Below are positions 52,001 through 63,100 of a DNA stretch of 64,000 bases, one piece after another. A program made the position numbers and the translations under genes. The stretch comes from Chrysoperla carnea (lineage: Eukaryota; Arthropoda; Insecta; Neuroptera; Chrysopidae): assembly GCF_905475395.1 (NCBI RefSeq), contig NW_025408250.1, positions 62,001-126,000 on the forward strand, read 5' to 3'. How positions within the stretch are numbered: the first letter of the stretch is position 1; the number at the start of each line of letters is the position of its first letter. The notes below the pieces were generated by a model. It searched no databases. It was not told where the DNA came from and saw nothing but the letters and a program-made list of their open reading frames with translations.

Positions 52001-52665
52001 TTGACATTTTTCGATAGAAAAAACATTTTTTGAAAATTTTCGATTTTTCAACTAGAATGGCATGACTATAAAAATCATTATAATTTTCATCCAAGTAAGT
52101 CAAAATGTATACATAGAGGTCCTTTATGACTGGACTAAGTATAAATAAGCCAAAAATGATCAAATTTGACATTTTTCGATAGAAAAAACATTTTTTGAAA
52201 ATTTTCGATTTTTCAACATGAGAGTCATGACTATACAAATCATTGAAATTTTGATCCAAGTAAGTCAAAATGGATACATAGAGGTCCTTTATGACTGGAC
52301 TAAGTAGAAATAAGTCAAAAATGATCAAATTTGACATTTTTGTAAAGTTTTCGCTTTTTCAACTAGAATGTCATGACTATACAAATCTTTGAAATTTTGA
52401 TCCAAGTAAGTCAAAATGTATACATAGAGGTCCTTTATGACTGGACTAAGTATAAATAAGCCAAAAATGATCAAATTTGACATTTTTCGATAGAAAAAAC
52501 ATTTTTTGAAAATTTCCGATTTTACAACATGAGAGTCATGACTATACAAATCATTGAAATTTTGATCCAAGTAACTCAAAATGGATACATAGAGGTCCTT
52601 TATGACTGGACTAAGTAGAAATAAGCCAAAAATGATCAAATTTGACATTTTTTGAAAATTTTCGC
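43075..52665 (-). repeat. Satellite module with paired short monomers
   Basis: Two 146-bp short-monomer junctions occur about 311 bp apart: a GTAAAG form, then a TTGAAAA form. The pairs fall near 44859/45170, 45976/46287 and 52337/52648, with a GTCAAG relative near 43088/43393. A larger duplication at offset 3593 links 46561 with 50154 through shared TAAGCATAAA and ATGTTCAAA changes. This half of the array looks more homogeneous than the left half. Confidence 0.7.
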
Positions 52666-55640
52666 TTTTTCAACTAGAATGTCATGACTATACAAATCTT
52701 TGAAATTTTTATCCAAGAAAGTCAAAATGTATACATCGAGGTCGTTTATGACTGGACTAAGTAGAAATAAGCCAAAAATGATCAAATTTGACATTTTTCG
52801 ATAGAATAAACATTTTTTGAAAATTTTCGATTTTTCAACATGAGAGTCATGACTATACAAATCATTGAAATTTTGATCCAAGTAAGTCAAAATGGATACA
52901 TAGAGGTCCTTTGTGACTGGACTAAGTATAAATAAGCCAAAAATGATCAAATTTGACATTTTTCGATAGAAAAAACATTTTTTGAAAATTTTCGATTTTT
53001 CAACTAGAATGGCATGACTATACAAATCATTGAAATTTTGATCCAAGTAAGTCGAAATGGATACATAGAGGTCCTTTATGACTGGACTAAGTATAAATAA
53101 GCCAAAAATGATCAAATTTGACATTTTTCGATAGAAAAAACATTTTTTGAAAATTTTCGATTTTTCAACATGAGAGTCATGACTATACAAATCATTGAAA
53201 TTTTGATCCAAGTAAGTCAAAATGGATACATAGAGGTCCTTTATGACTGGACTAAGTATAAATAAGCCAAAAATGATCAAATTTGACATTTTTCGATAGA
53301 AAAAACATTTTTTGAAAATTTCCGATTTTACAACTAGAATGTCATGACTATACAAATCTTTGAAATTTTTATCCATGAAAGTCAAAATGTATACATAGAG
53401 GTCCTTTATGACTGGACTAAGTATAAATAAGCCAAAAATGATCAAATTTGACATTTTTCGATAGAAAAAACATTTTTTGGAAATTTTCGATTTTTCAACT
53501 AGAATGGCATGACTATAAAAATCATTGAAATTTTCATCCAAGTAAGTCAAAATGTATACATAGAGGTCGTTTATGACTGGACTAAGTAGAAATAAGCCAA
53601 AAATGATCAAATTTGACATTTTTGATAGAAAAAACATTTTTTGAAAATTTTCGATTTTTCAACATGAGAGTCATGACTATACAAATCATTGAAATTTTGA
53701 TCCAAGTAAGTCAAAATGGATACAAAGAGGTCCTTTATGACTGGACTAAGTATAAATAAGCCAAAAATGATCAAATTTGACCTTTTTCGATAGAAAAAAC
53801 ATTTTTTGAAAATTTTCGATTTTTCAACTAGAATGGCATGACTATACAAATCATTGAAATTTTGATCCAAGTAAGTCAAAATGGATACATAGAGGTCCTT
53901 TATGACTGGACTAAGTATAAATAAGCCAAAAATGATCAAATTTGACATTTTTCGATAGAAAAAACATTTTTTGAAAATTTTCGATTTTTCAACTAGAATG
54001 GCATGACTATACAAATCATTGAAATTTTGATCCAAGTAAGTCAAAATGGATACATAGAGGTCCTTTATGACTGGACTAAGTATAAATAAGCCAAAAATGA
54101 TCAAATTTGACATTTTTCGATAGAAAAAACATTTTTTGAAAATTTTCGATTTTTCAACATGAGAGTCATGACTATACAAATCATTGAAATTTTGATCCAA
54201 GTAAGTCAAAATGGATACATAGAGGTCCTTTCTGACTGGACTAAGTATAAATAAGCCAAAAATGATCAAATTTGACATTTTTCGATAGAAAAAACATTTT
54301 TTGAAAATTTTCGATTTTTCAACATGAGAGTCATGACTATACAAATCATTGAAATTTTGATCCAAGTAAGTCAAAATGTATATATAGAGGTCCTTTATGA
54401 CTGGACTAAGTAGAAATAAGCCAAAAATGATCAAATTTGACATTTTTCGATAGAAAAAACATTTTTTGAAAATTTTCGATTTTTCAACTAGAATCGCATG
54501 ACTATACAAATCATTGAAATTTTGATCCAAGTAAGTCAAAATGGATACATTGAGGTCCTTTATGACTGGACTAAGTATAAATAAGCCAAAAATGATCAAA
54601 TTTGACATTTTTCGATAGAAAAATCATTTTTTGAAAATTTTCGATTTTTCAACATGAGAGTCATGACTATACAAATCATTGAAATTTTGATCCAAGTAAG
54701 TCAAAATGGATACATAGAGGTCCTTTATTTGACATTTTTCGATAGAAAAAACATTTTTGAAAATTTTCGATTTTTCAACTAGAATGGCATGACTATACAG
54801 ATCATTGAAATTTTGATCCAAGTAAGTCAAAATGGATACATAGAGGTCCTTTATGACTGGACTAAGTATAAATAAGCCAAAAATGATCAAATTTGACATT
54901 TTTCGATAGAAAAAACATTTTTTGAAAATTTTCGATTTTTCAACATGAGAGTCATGACTATACAAATCATTGAAATTTTGAACCAAGTAAGTCAAAATGG
55001 ATACATAGAGGTCCTTTATGACTGGACTAAGTATAAATAAGCCAAAAATGATCAAATTTGACATTTTTCGATAGAAAAAACATTTTTTGAAAATTTCCGA
55101 TTTTACAACATGAGAGTCATGACTATACAAATCATTGAAATTTTGATCCAAGTAAGTCAAAATGGATACATAGAGGTCCTTTATGACTGGGCTAAGTATA
55201 AATAAGCCAAAAATGATCAAATTTGACATTTTTCGATAGAAAAAACATTTTTTGAAAATTTTCGATTTTTCAACATGAGAGTCATGACTATACAAATTAG
55301 TAAAATTTTGATCCAAGTAAGTCAAAATGGATACATAGAGGTCCTTTATGACTGGACTAAGTATAAATAAGCCAAAAATGATCAAATTTGACATTTTTCG
55401 ATAGAAAAAACATTTTTTGAAAATTTTCGATTTTTCAACTAGAATGGCATGACTATAAAAATCATTGAAATTTTCATCCAAGTAAGTCAAATTGTATACA
55501 TAGAGGTCGTTTATGACTGGACTAAGTAGAAATAAGCCAAAAATGATCAAATTTGACATTTTTCGATAGAAAAAACATTTTTTGAAAATTTTCGATTTTT
55601 CAACTAGAATGGCATGACTATACAAATCATTGAAAATTTG

Positions 55641-55965
55641 ATCAGTAGGTATAAAATGCCGATTCAAAAATATTTTGGACTTTGGACTGTGACGTAGTTT
55701 TCTTATATGGCCTTGGGTGCATTGAACTGCATTGGATGCATTTTTGGGAAAGTGCATTGCCCGACGGGTCATTGCATTGTTTACTTTTGGGATGCACTTT
55801 TGGGGATGCACTTTTAGGAATGCAATTTTGAGTTCATTGAACTGATGATGACGTATTGTTTCAACAATTAATTCAACAATGAGAACAACCTTCTCATTCG
55901 GTAGCCGTCATCCAATTGAAGTATGAAGTGCTGATGTAAGTATAGAAATACACTTTAAAAAAACA
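55641..55965. other. Non-satellite flank with TGCATT-rich stretch
   Basis: Unique sequence resumes after 55640. Between about 55705 and 55830 the words TGCATT and GATGCA recur many times in a short G-rich stretch (GGGATGCACTTTTGGG). A minus-strand ORF begins here and runs into the satellite (54624-55811), but it is a chance fusion. I see no gene. Confidence 0.55.
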
Positions 55966-55967
55966 AG

Positions 55968-56045
55968 AGTAAGCAGCGAGATTTGAACGCAGGTCCATAT
56001 GAATAGAAGTCTATTACGCTATCCACTCGGCCGCAGAGGCTAGTT
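55968..56045 (-). tRNA. Degenerate tRNA-like sequence, minus strand
   Basis: Read on the minus strand, an A-box-like GGCCGAGTGGATAGCG is followed at tRNA spacing by a B-box-like GCGTTCAAATCTCGC, after CTCTGC at the 5' end. The acceptor ends do not pair convincingly and the T-stem is imperfect, so this is likely a pseudogene or SINE head. It shares the GCGTTCAAATCTC stretch with the tRNA-like sequence at 12984-13053 on the far side of the satellite. Confidence 0.4.
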
Positions 56046-56314
56046 AAGTATAAGACAAAAAAGATGTATAGATGAAAACTATTCAAAACTGGTTTTATAA
56101 TATGAATATAATTATTAAGGTGAATAACATCTTTAATTTATTCTATTTTCAATAAACTTGAAGTATTTATAGAAACTTGATATGTTGAGGACCACTATAA
56201 ATTAAAAGGTGTATAAATTTAATTGATATCATTTGTTAATAAAAGACCGTTAAAAATAATGGAAAAATTGTTTATACATTTAAAAAAATATTAATTACAT
56301 ATTATATATATGAT

Positions 56315-56799
56315 TTATAATAATAAAATTTTTAAATAATTGTTATCAATGGCACTTCCACATAAGTCTTCTCCGATCTGATCCATTTCAATAAAATCGC
56401 AGGAGACCATCTCCAAATACCTAGATTTTTTTCAAAATAGTATTAAAGTTTATATTTCTTGCTTTACATTAATAAGACATTTTAATATCGTTTATAGTAT
56501 ATACAAAAATTTACCTACTCCCATCCCGCGATGACATCCACCTTTTTAAATAATTTCTGGATTAGGTTTCTCTCATCTTCCTTCTCTACGTATATCATCC
56601 ATACTTCTTCATTGGCGAGAATAGTCTTCACTATTCTCACCATTTCCTTTATTGTAACCTCATTTGCCCATCCACCAAAACGCTTCAGTCGCCAATAATT
56701 TGATATGTATAAATGTTCTCGCACTTCTCCATTCACACATACCAACACCTCCTTGATTTTTTTATTTAAAATTTTTAATTTTAAAGAAATTTTCACCAT
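56315..56799 (-). CDS. Two-exon gene of unknown function
   Basis: Exon 1 is 56519-56799 (ATG at 56799) and exon 2 is 56315-56420, minus strand. Using donor GTAGGT and acceptor ATCTAG gives a 387-nt frame (128 residues). An alternative donor four bases on (GTAAAT) would place a TAG stop before the intron and end the protein at 94 residues. The product starts basic (KLKILNKKIK). It then has a Trp/Tyr-rich core (NYWRLKRFGGWANE) and a helical segment ending in an Ile-Ala-Gly-Trp. Exon 2 adds an acidic, Asp/Glu- and Cys-containing tail. No family recognised. A TATA box lies 72 bp upstream. It may belong to Polinton 2's accessory region or to the host. Confidence 0.6.
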
Positions 56800-56870
56800 T
56801 TTAATTGTTAAAAAATAAATCTTGATAAAAAATTTTAACTTGTTTTAAAGACGGTTATTGTGGATTCAAG

Positions 56871-56878
56871 CTTATATA
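56871..56878 (-). promoter_or_regulatory. TATA box for the gene at 56315-56799
   Basis: CTTATATA on the + strand gives TATATAAG on the minus strand, 72 bp upstream of the ATG at 56799. Transcription would start near 56845, leaving a 5' leader of about 45 nt. Confidence 0.5.
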
Positions 56879-56879
56879 G

Positions 56880-57517
56880 TAAAGCTTTTCGAGAATGAAT
56901 ACATTTTTTCACAAATAAAAAAAATCTTTAATTTATTCTATTCTATTTCAATAGATTAACTTTCCACTTAAAAAAAATCTTTTAATTTATATAGATATTT
57001 TATTTTTAATAGTATACAATTTCACTGTATAATATTTAGTATCAATTGCTCGTTTTACATACATTAATAAGACATCCTTAAAAATTGTTCAATCTAAAAA
57101 AATATTTGATGTTAAGGTCATTTAAGGTAGTACCTACACGAAAGTGATATTTCAAGAATTTCTCAAAACTCAGAATATATAATATTTAATTCATAATACA
57201 CATGCCGTTAAAATTAGAAGATGATTTACCATGTCATACATGAGATATTAGCAATTAAAAGTAACGCAATTTATACGTGTACATGGCAGAAGTGTATAAA
57301 AATACACAAATTTATAAATAATATATTTATTTATCAATGAATAACGTTCACCATCTCTATGAAAAACTAATATAATGTAGAATACTATATTTAGAAAATA
57401 TAAAAATAAAAATTATTTACCATATAGTTTCGATAAAAAACTTAAATAAATAACTCGTTTTAGCGAATATTTTTTATGGAGAGGATATAAAGACTAATGG
57501 TAGAGGTATATATCATA

Positions 57518-57552
<35 letters not shown>

Positions 57553-57955
57553 CGTATAGGAGATATGTTTGTGAGGAACTACAGTCTTGTGAAAATAATA
57601 TATGGTAAATGTATAATAGTCATAGCACAGTTAATGCGCTGAATGATAGTATTAGTCCAAAACTTTTTGACTGGACTGTCGCGGAGGAACTACCTTAAAA
57701 AAATCTTATATATAATACAGGTTGATAAACCCATATAAAATATTAAATGTGAAGGTTATTGAAAAAAATTTTTAATTTATATAGTTATTTTTTTTTAATA
57801 GGAAGATATATTTTTATCACATTTTTTGTTTATTTCTTAATGATAATAATATGTAAGTTATTTATGGGGATTTTATTATTTAAAGTTCATCAGGGTAATT
57901 AAAAATAAAGACTAGTTTTTCAAATACAAATATTTAGCTATGATCAAAAATTTTT
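56880..57955. other. AT-rich intergenic DNA with a TG microsatellite
   Basis: No convincing ORF or spliced frame is visible on either strand. The stretch contains A/T runs and a (TG)n tract at 57520-57549. A short divergent GC-containing patch near 57650-57690 (ACTGTCGCGGAGG) has no recognisable role. Confidence 0.5.
57520..57549 (+). repeat. (TG)n microsatellite
   Basis: About 14-15 uninterrupted TG dinucleotides. Simple repeat, possibly polymorphic. Confidence 0.95.
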
Positions 57956-57959
57956 TGGG

Positions 57960-57968
57960 TATATAAAG
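57960..57968 (+). promoter_or_regulatory. TATA box for the gene at 58034-58294
   Basis: TATATAAAG lies 74 bp before the ATG at 58034. An initiator-like TACTCTG follows about 32 bp downstream, giving an expected leader of about 40 nt. The distances match those of the minus-strand gene at 56315-56799, so the two may share regulation. Confidence 0.55.
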
Positions 57969-58033
57969 CCATAAAAATCAATTTGTTTTTATACTCTGCT
58001 AAGCAAAAGTCTAAAGGTGAACGAAGATTAACA

Positions 58034-58294
58034 ATGGTCTATGGAACGAAAAATGTAAGTGTTTTAAAAATTTTTTTTTTTTTTTTCTTAAATTTGTTCT
58101 TTTTTTCTTTTTCTTTTAATTAGTCAATGAGCGATTGGCATTGTGAAAAAACCGATCAAATGTTGTTGGAGGCTGCCATACGAATGGAGAGGGATTTAAA
58201 AAAAAAACAAAATAATAAAAAAAAAGAGTGTGTGTACTTATGTACACGCGTTAGAAGTTATACTTCTTTGGCGTATGAAAAAAATTTAAAATAA
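58034..58294 (+). CDS. Two-exon small basic protein, unknown function
   Basis: Exon 1 is 58034-58054 (7 codons) and exon 2 is 58124-58294. The donor is GTAAGT and the acceptor follows a long T-rich tract ending TTAATTAG; the phase is 0. The product has 63 residues: a short acidic/aromatic part (DWHCEKTD), an amphipathic helix (MLLEAAIRMERDL), a KKKQNNKKK run that could act as a nuclear localisation signal, and a Cys-containing end (YLCTRV). An AATAAA follows at about 58317. A seven-codon first exon would escape most gene finders; the strong TATA box, donor, polypyrimidine tract and poly(A) signal together make the model persuasive. No family recognised. Confidence 0.65.
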
Positions 58295-58459
58295 CTCAAA
58301 TGCAGTAGTAATCGACAATAAATATTAAAATCAATCAAAAAGATTTTGTTTAAATAAAAAATATTTTATTAACGTAAAAATATAACAATACAGTCCAAAT
58401 ATAAAATCATTAATCATTATGTGAATCAGTCAAATACATTTAAAAATATTTGAAATAAA

Positions 58460-59207
58460 CTAAGCTATATTCGTAGATTCTTCTGATGGTGATTGAATAG
58501 GAATGTGAGTAACAAGAGGTTTGTGGTAGCTAAAATATGATATAAATGATCTTGTTGAAACGTTAGATAAATATCTTGTAAATACAGCATCAATAGTGGT
58601 GCCATGCCGTGTTGTAGAAACTATAGGGTCATTATGGATTAATAGATTTAAATCACCATTTAAAAAGTTAATAAGTGGCCCAGAAGTTTCTAAACTGAAG
58701 TTGACGTTAAAGTCTCCACTTAAAATTATGGGTAACTTATCCTCATTTCTACCCAAATATGATGCTCCAGCTGTTGTGTATGGAAATAGTGCCCGTTTCA
58801 GAAAATAAATTTCTGCATTAGTCATCGGCATCGCAACTAAAATGAAAAAAATCACAAATAAGTAACATTTAAATTATAGAACATGCTGTAAAATGTCTTC
58901 AAAAGAATTTGATTTTTTGATAGTATTCATGATTTTCGTGAATGAACTAATTTTGGACTTGCCAAGTATTAATATAGTTTACAATTAATCATTGTAAAAT
59001 ACATTAATTATTAATCTAAAATAAATAATGTTTCTTATTGAATATTTCATTATTTATTATTCATCATTAATTAACTTAGATAATTAATTTCTTTGTAATC
59101 AATATTTTCACAGTTAATAATTATCACTTGAATTAAAATACTTGCCAGTATATTGAAGTACAATGCTAGATGTTTTCTATTAAATGCCGGAAAATTATTC
59201 AAGTAAT
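58460..59207 (-). pseudogene. Spliced fragment of an EEP-type endonuclease
   Basis: The main exon ends at the stop at 58460 and begins after an acceptor (CATTTTAG) near 58842. It encodes the C-terminal half of an endonuclease/exonuclease/phosphatase domain, with the G-D-F-N motif and a final S-Y-H-K-P in place of the usual S-D-H. An upstream 66-bp exon at 59142-59207 (acceptor TATTACAG, donor GTATTT) joins in frame. The N-terminal half with the metal-binding Glu is not visible, so the copy is incomplete. Similar domains occur at the end of Helentron helicases and in non-LTR retrotransposons; the G-T-T-I-D-A-V-F segment recalls insect transposon proteins. It is probably a mobile-element remnant or the last exons of a gene extending elsewhere. 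Confidence 0.6.
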
Positions 59208-59680
59208 CTGTAATATAAATTAAAAAGAGATGATTAAAATTATTCGATTCGATTCACAAAATGATAAAATATTATTATCTAAAGTAATAAATAATAAATA
59301 ATAAATAATTAAATTTTATTATTATTTGATTATTTGTTAGAAAAATAATAAGTTCTTTAGAAATATATCTATATATTATACTTACAAAATTAACCTCTAA
59401 TATTTGAAAACACTTAAAGTTTTTACAGTTTTTTCACAACACAATGTCAAAAGTTTACAAATAATATTTATATATGTAATAAATTGAACAAAAATGAATA
59501 ATTATATAAAATTGATATTCAAAATTAATTATTCATATGAATACTATATTTCACAACCATTGACTTGAACTGGCTCAGGGATATAAGTACTGTGTACTGT
59601 ATAGTATGAACAGTCAGTACTGTAACTATATTCATTGTTGATATATTTTTTTATTATTTCAATTCTGTGGCTAACTTCAC
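59208..59680. other. AT-rich intergenic DNA with AGTACTG pair
   Basis: No gene seen. AGTACTG, itself within a CAGTACTG palindrome in the second copy, occurs at 59586 and 59615, close to ATATAAG at 59581. This could be the promoter region of the polymerase gene that follows. Confidence 0.4.
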
Positions 59681-59681
59681 C

Positions 59682-60079
59682 ATGTCGTTCGTGCGCGCGC
59701 AGCGCACAAATTCACTCTCATCAAAACGCGCCAAAAGAAGTATAACTTCAATAATATTATCCTTCCCAACTCTTTCCATTTCCCAACAGAAAACTATACT
59801 CCCTTAAACTTGGAGGAATATATATCGTTTCCTTCTATTTCCAACTCTAATTTGGAAAATGATTCAATTACAGAGATAAATAAGGCTGAATTGGATATAT
59901 ATTTAAAGCCCGATCCCCCTAAAACCCATCAGCAGACCAGCATCCATCAAGTAAATTCAACACCAAAAAAATCTGCCTATATTAAAAAGTGGCAACGATT
60001 TGGCTTCCATCCACAGATAAAGAAAAGAGAAGAGAAAAATGAAAAAGATAATTTTGAAGAGAAGCCGTAAAAATACAGG
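59682..60079 (+). other. Possible 5' exon region of Polinton 2 polymerase
   Basis: An ATG at 59682 opens a 41-codon basic frame that closes at 59806. A second frame, open from before 59810 to a stop at 60068-60070, encodes an acidic then basic peptide (SAYIKKWQRFGFHP). A good donor (ATACAG followed by GTGAGA) lies at 60079-60080. Neither frame reaches that donor without a stop, so the true first exon is unresolved: a frameshift, another small intron (pyrimidine-rich CAG acceptor near 59790) or a non-coding leader are possible. Confidence 0.35.
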
Positions 60080-60111
60080 TGAGAAGCATTTCTAATCATG
60101 TTTTATTTAAG

Positions 60112-63100
60112 CATTGCAATTTTTTACACTGTGCGCTTTAATTAAAGATCTTCCATCACACCGTTCTCCTTCACCACCGCTGAAAATAATTAATGATGGG
60201 ACATCAACATCAACAGAACATGATAATTCTGCAAATAGAATTGATGAAGATTCTCATCCAAGCTGTGTGTCCATCTCTCCATCAGAAGAAAGCAATGACT
60301 GGATAGCAGTAACTTGCTTCAATAACAGAGTGTTTGCAGGGAGATTAGAGAACAAGGAAAATAGTAAGAATCTTAAAACTTTTTTTAAGCATAAGGAAAC
60401 ATTAGTTCAAAATAAAATTATGGAGTACTTATCATTACATACCTCAATTAAAATTTCACTAGGTTTAAAATGTGATTTCATAATAAAAAAAGGTGATATG
60501 GAAGTTATCGACAATTTCCACTTTGTGTTAAAACTTGTTCATTACGATCAAGCGTCTGATTTTAACACATGGTATTATGATTCATTAACTAATCTTGACA
60601 CTCGCTTGGAAGAGTTTCAACAAAGAGGATCGAATGCTGCTTTAGATAAAATAGTATGTTTAGAATTAAATATAGCAAAATTCGATCCTATGAAAGGAGG
60701 GAGTTATATTGCACTCCCCAAAAAAATTATCGATAAAAAAGCTTGTGTCAACATTAAAAATAACGATGATTTCTGCTTTGCCTATTGTTTAATTGCACAT
60801 TTTAAGCAGGTAGATGTAAATCCTCATATTGTTGCAAAATATCTACCAGATTTTAATAATTGCTGTATATTTGATGATTTTAATCCTTTAAATAATAACA
60901 ACCAAAATTTGCATCAAATATATGATTTTAGGGGTGTTGATTTTCCTGTGAAATTAAAAGATATCCCCAAAATTGAAAAAAACAATGACTTTTCGGTAAA
61001 TGTTTATGGGTTATCAGATTCAAATCTCGTAAATGGTCCATTATATTTTACTAAAGAGAAGAAAGAGAAACATATAAATTTACTAATGATCAGTGATGAT
61101 ACTAAATTTCATTATTGTTTAATTAGAAATTTATCAAGACTCTGTTCATCTCAAAAGTCAAATCATGGGAAGGCAAAAATCTTCTGTGATAGATGTCTTC
61201 AGCATTTCAATGAGAGACAAAAATATAATGATCATTTAGAATTATGTGAAAACATTAACAATGTAAAGATAATTTTTCCATCTGAAAAAGAATCTAAACT
61301 CAAATTTAAAAATTATAACCGCAAATTAGCTGTTCCCTTTGTTATTTACAGTGATTTTGAATGTTTTCTTCCTAAAGCGAGGGAAGATAACAATAATTCA
61401 AATACCACATATTTCCAACATCATGTAGCATACTATGTGGCTATCCAGGTTGTTTGTTCTTATGACGTGAGGAAAAATTCTTATTATTCATACACTGGTC
61501 GGGATGCAGCAAAATGGTTTATTGATAAATTAAAAGAGATTCTAGATGAAATAGAAATAATATATAAAACCATAGAACCTATTCACATGACACTGGAAGA
61601 TGAAATATCTTTCCATTCATCTACAGCTTGTCATATCTGTGAAAAACCTTTTCTAGAAGGTCAAGTTAAGGTTCGTGATCATTGCCATCTAAATTCCACA
61701 ACAGTGAATCCTTTATCAAATTACCGTGGTGCAGCCCATGAGGGGTGCAATCTTAATTTCACTCTTCCAAATTTTGTTCCAGTAATATTTCATAATGGTT
61801 CGCGATATGATTTTAATTTATTTATTCGCGAACTCGGCTATGATGATGGAGAAATTAGAGCCATCCCCATAAACAGTGAACGCTACATCTCTTTTTCTAA
61901 AAAAATGAATTCGTTATATGTCAGGTTTATAGATTCTTGTAGATTTATGCAAAGCTCGCTTGATAGTCTAGTAAAAAATTTAGATGATAATCAATTTCAT
62001 ATTCTTGAAAATGAATTCGGGGAAGCTCATCCACATTTAGGCTTATTAAAGCAAAAAGGAATTTTCCCATATGACTATATTACTGGTTGGGATAAGTTGG
62101 AAGAGAACAGTTTGCCAGATAAAAAGCAATTTTATAATCAACTCACGGATAGTGATATATCTGATGAAGAATATGAACATGCGAAAAATGTTTGGGAAAA
62201 ATTTAACATAAAAACTTTGGGTGAATATGCTGATCTCTATTTAAAATGTTATGTATTACTTTTAACATGTGTTTTTGAAAATTTTCGAAAGGTTTGCTAC
62301 TCTACATACGGTCTCGAGGCAATTTATTATTACACAATACCGGGCTTAACGTTCGACGCAATGTTAAAAGTTACTCAGGTAGAGCTGGATTTAATTACAG
62401 ATATCAATATTCTAAATTTTGTGGAGAATTCTATTCGCGGTGGCTTAACCATTGCAGTAAAAAGATATGCTGAAAGTAATAATCCCTACATGCAAAATTA
62501 TAATCCTAATTTACCGGAAAGTTATATTGTTTATTTGGATGCAAATAATCTCTATGGATTAGCCATGTCTCAACCTCTTCCATTATGTGATTTTAAATTT
62601 CTATCTCCCCAAGAAATACAGGATTTTAATATTCAAACTGATGTTAATGGAGAGTATGGCTATTTATTAGAGGTTGACATTAACTATCCACATGATTTAC
62701 ATGATGTACATAACGACTTCCCCTTTTTACCAGAACATCGGGAAATAAATAAACAAAAAAAATTGGTAACAACTTTTTACAATAAACAAAAATATATTTT
62801 ACATCTAAAAAATTTGCAACTAGCTTTAAAATATGGATTAGAATTAACAGAAAGACACAGAATCTTGCGTTTTCGCCAATCATTGTGGTTGAAAAAGTAT
62901 ATAGATTTGAATACAGAGAAGAGGATGAATGCAAGAAATTCATTTGAAAAAGATTTCTTCAAACTCATGAATAATGCAATGTTTGGCAAAACAATGGAAT
63001 CTGTCCGTAAAAGAAAAAAGTGTAAATTGATTGCAAAATATGAGGGAAAAAATGGGGTTCGTAATTTGATTTGTTCTCCATATTGTAAAAAATTTACAGT

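Larger units (their letters stand above)
13406..55640 (-). repeat. 165-bp satellite array, ~256 head-to-tail monomers
   Basis: Marker positions of the CGATAG motif (13535, 13700, 13865, 14030) give a 165-bp period, which holds through the array. All monomers share one orientation. Read on the minus strand, the monomer has one stop-free frame of 55 codons beginning ATG-TCA-AAT, so ORFs of hundreds of codons recur (longest 23843-27466). They end where monomers carry a 19-bp deletion or a 1-bp A-run change. Variants I compared between monomers mostly change residues (Ser/Tyr, Gln/Glu, Phe/Asn, Gly/Asp), which argues against protein constraint. The monomer contains short dyads: AAAAAACATTTTTT, GAAAATTTTC and TGATCA. 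The size is close to nucleosomal repeat length, as in many centromeric or pericentromeric satellites; centromere identity is an inference only. No genes seen inside. Confidence 0.97.

Noticed and set aside
13402..54608. Dozens of minus-strand ORFs of 80-1207 codons with a 55-residue repeat
   Set aside because: They are a by-product of a 165-bp stop-free satellite unit. They start and stop at indels, variants are mostly non-synonymous, and no promoter or unique terminal domain is seen.
13406..55640. CRISPR-like array
   Set aside because: There are no unique spacers between short repeats; the whole 165-bp unit repeats, and the context is eukaryotic.
13406..55640. CENP-B box within the monomer
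   Set aside because: The monomer has TTTTCGATAG-type words but no match to the CENP-B core pattern with its CGGG end.
54624..55811. 395-codon minus-strand ORF starting in unique DNA
   Set aside because: The first ~60 codons come from the TGCATT-rich flank and the rest from satellite monomers. It is a chance fusion at the array edge.
57640..57690. Possible conserved non-coding RNA at the GC-containing patch
   Set aside because: I could not draw a convincing structure or find promoter boxes.
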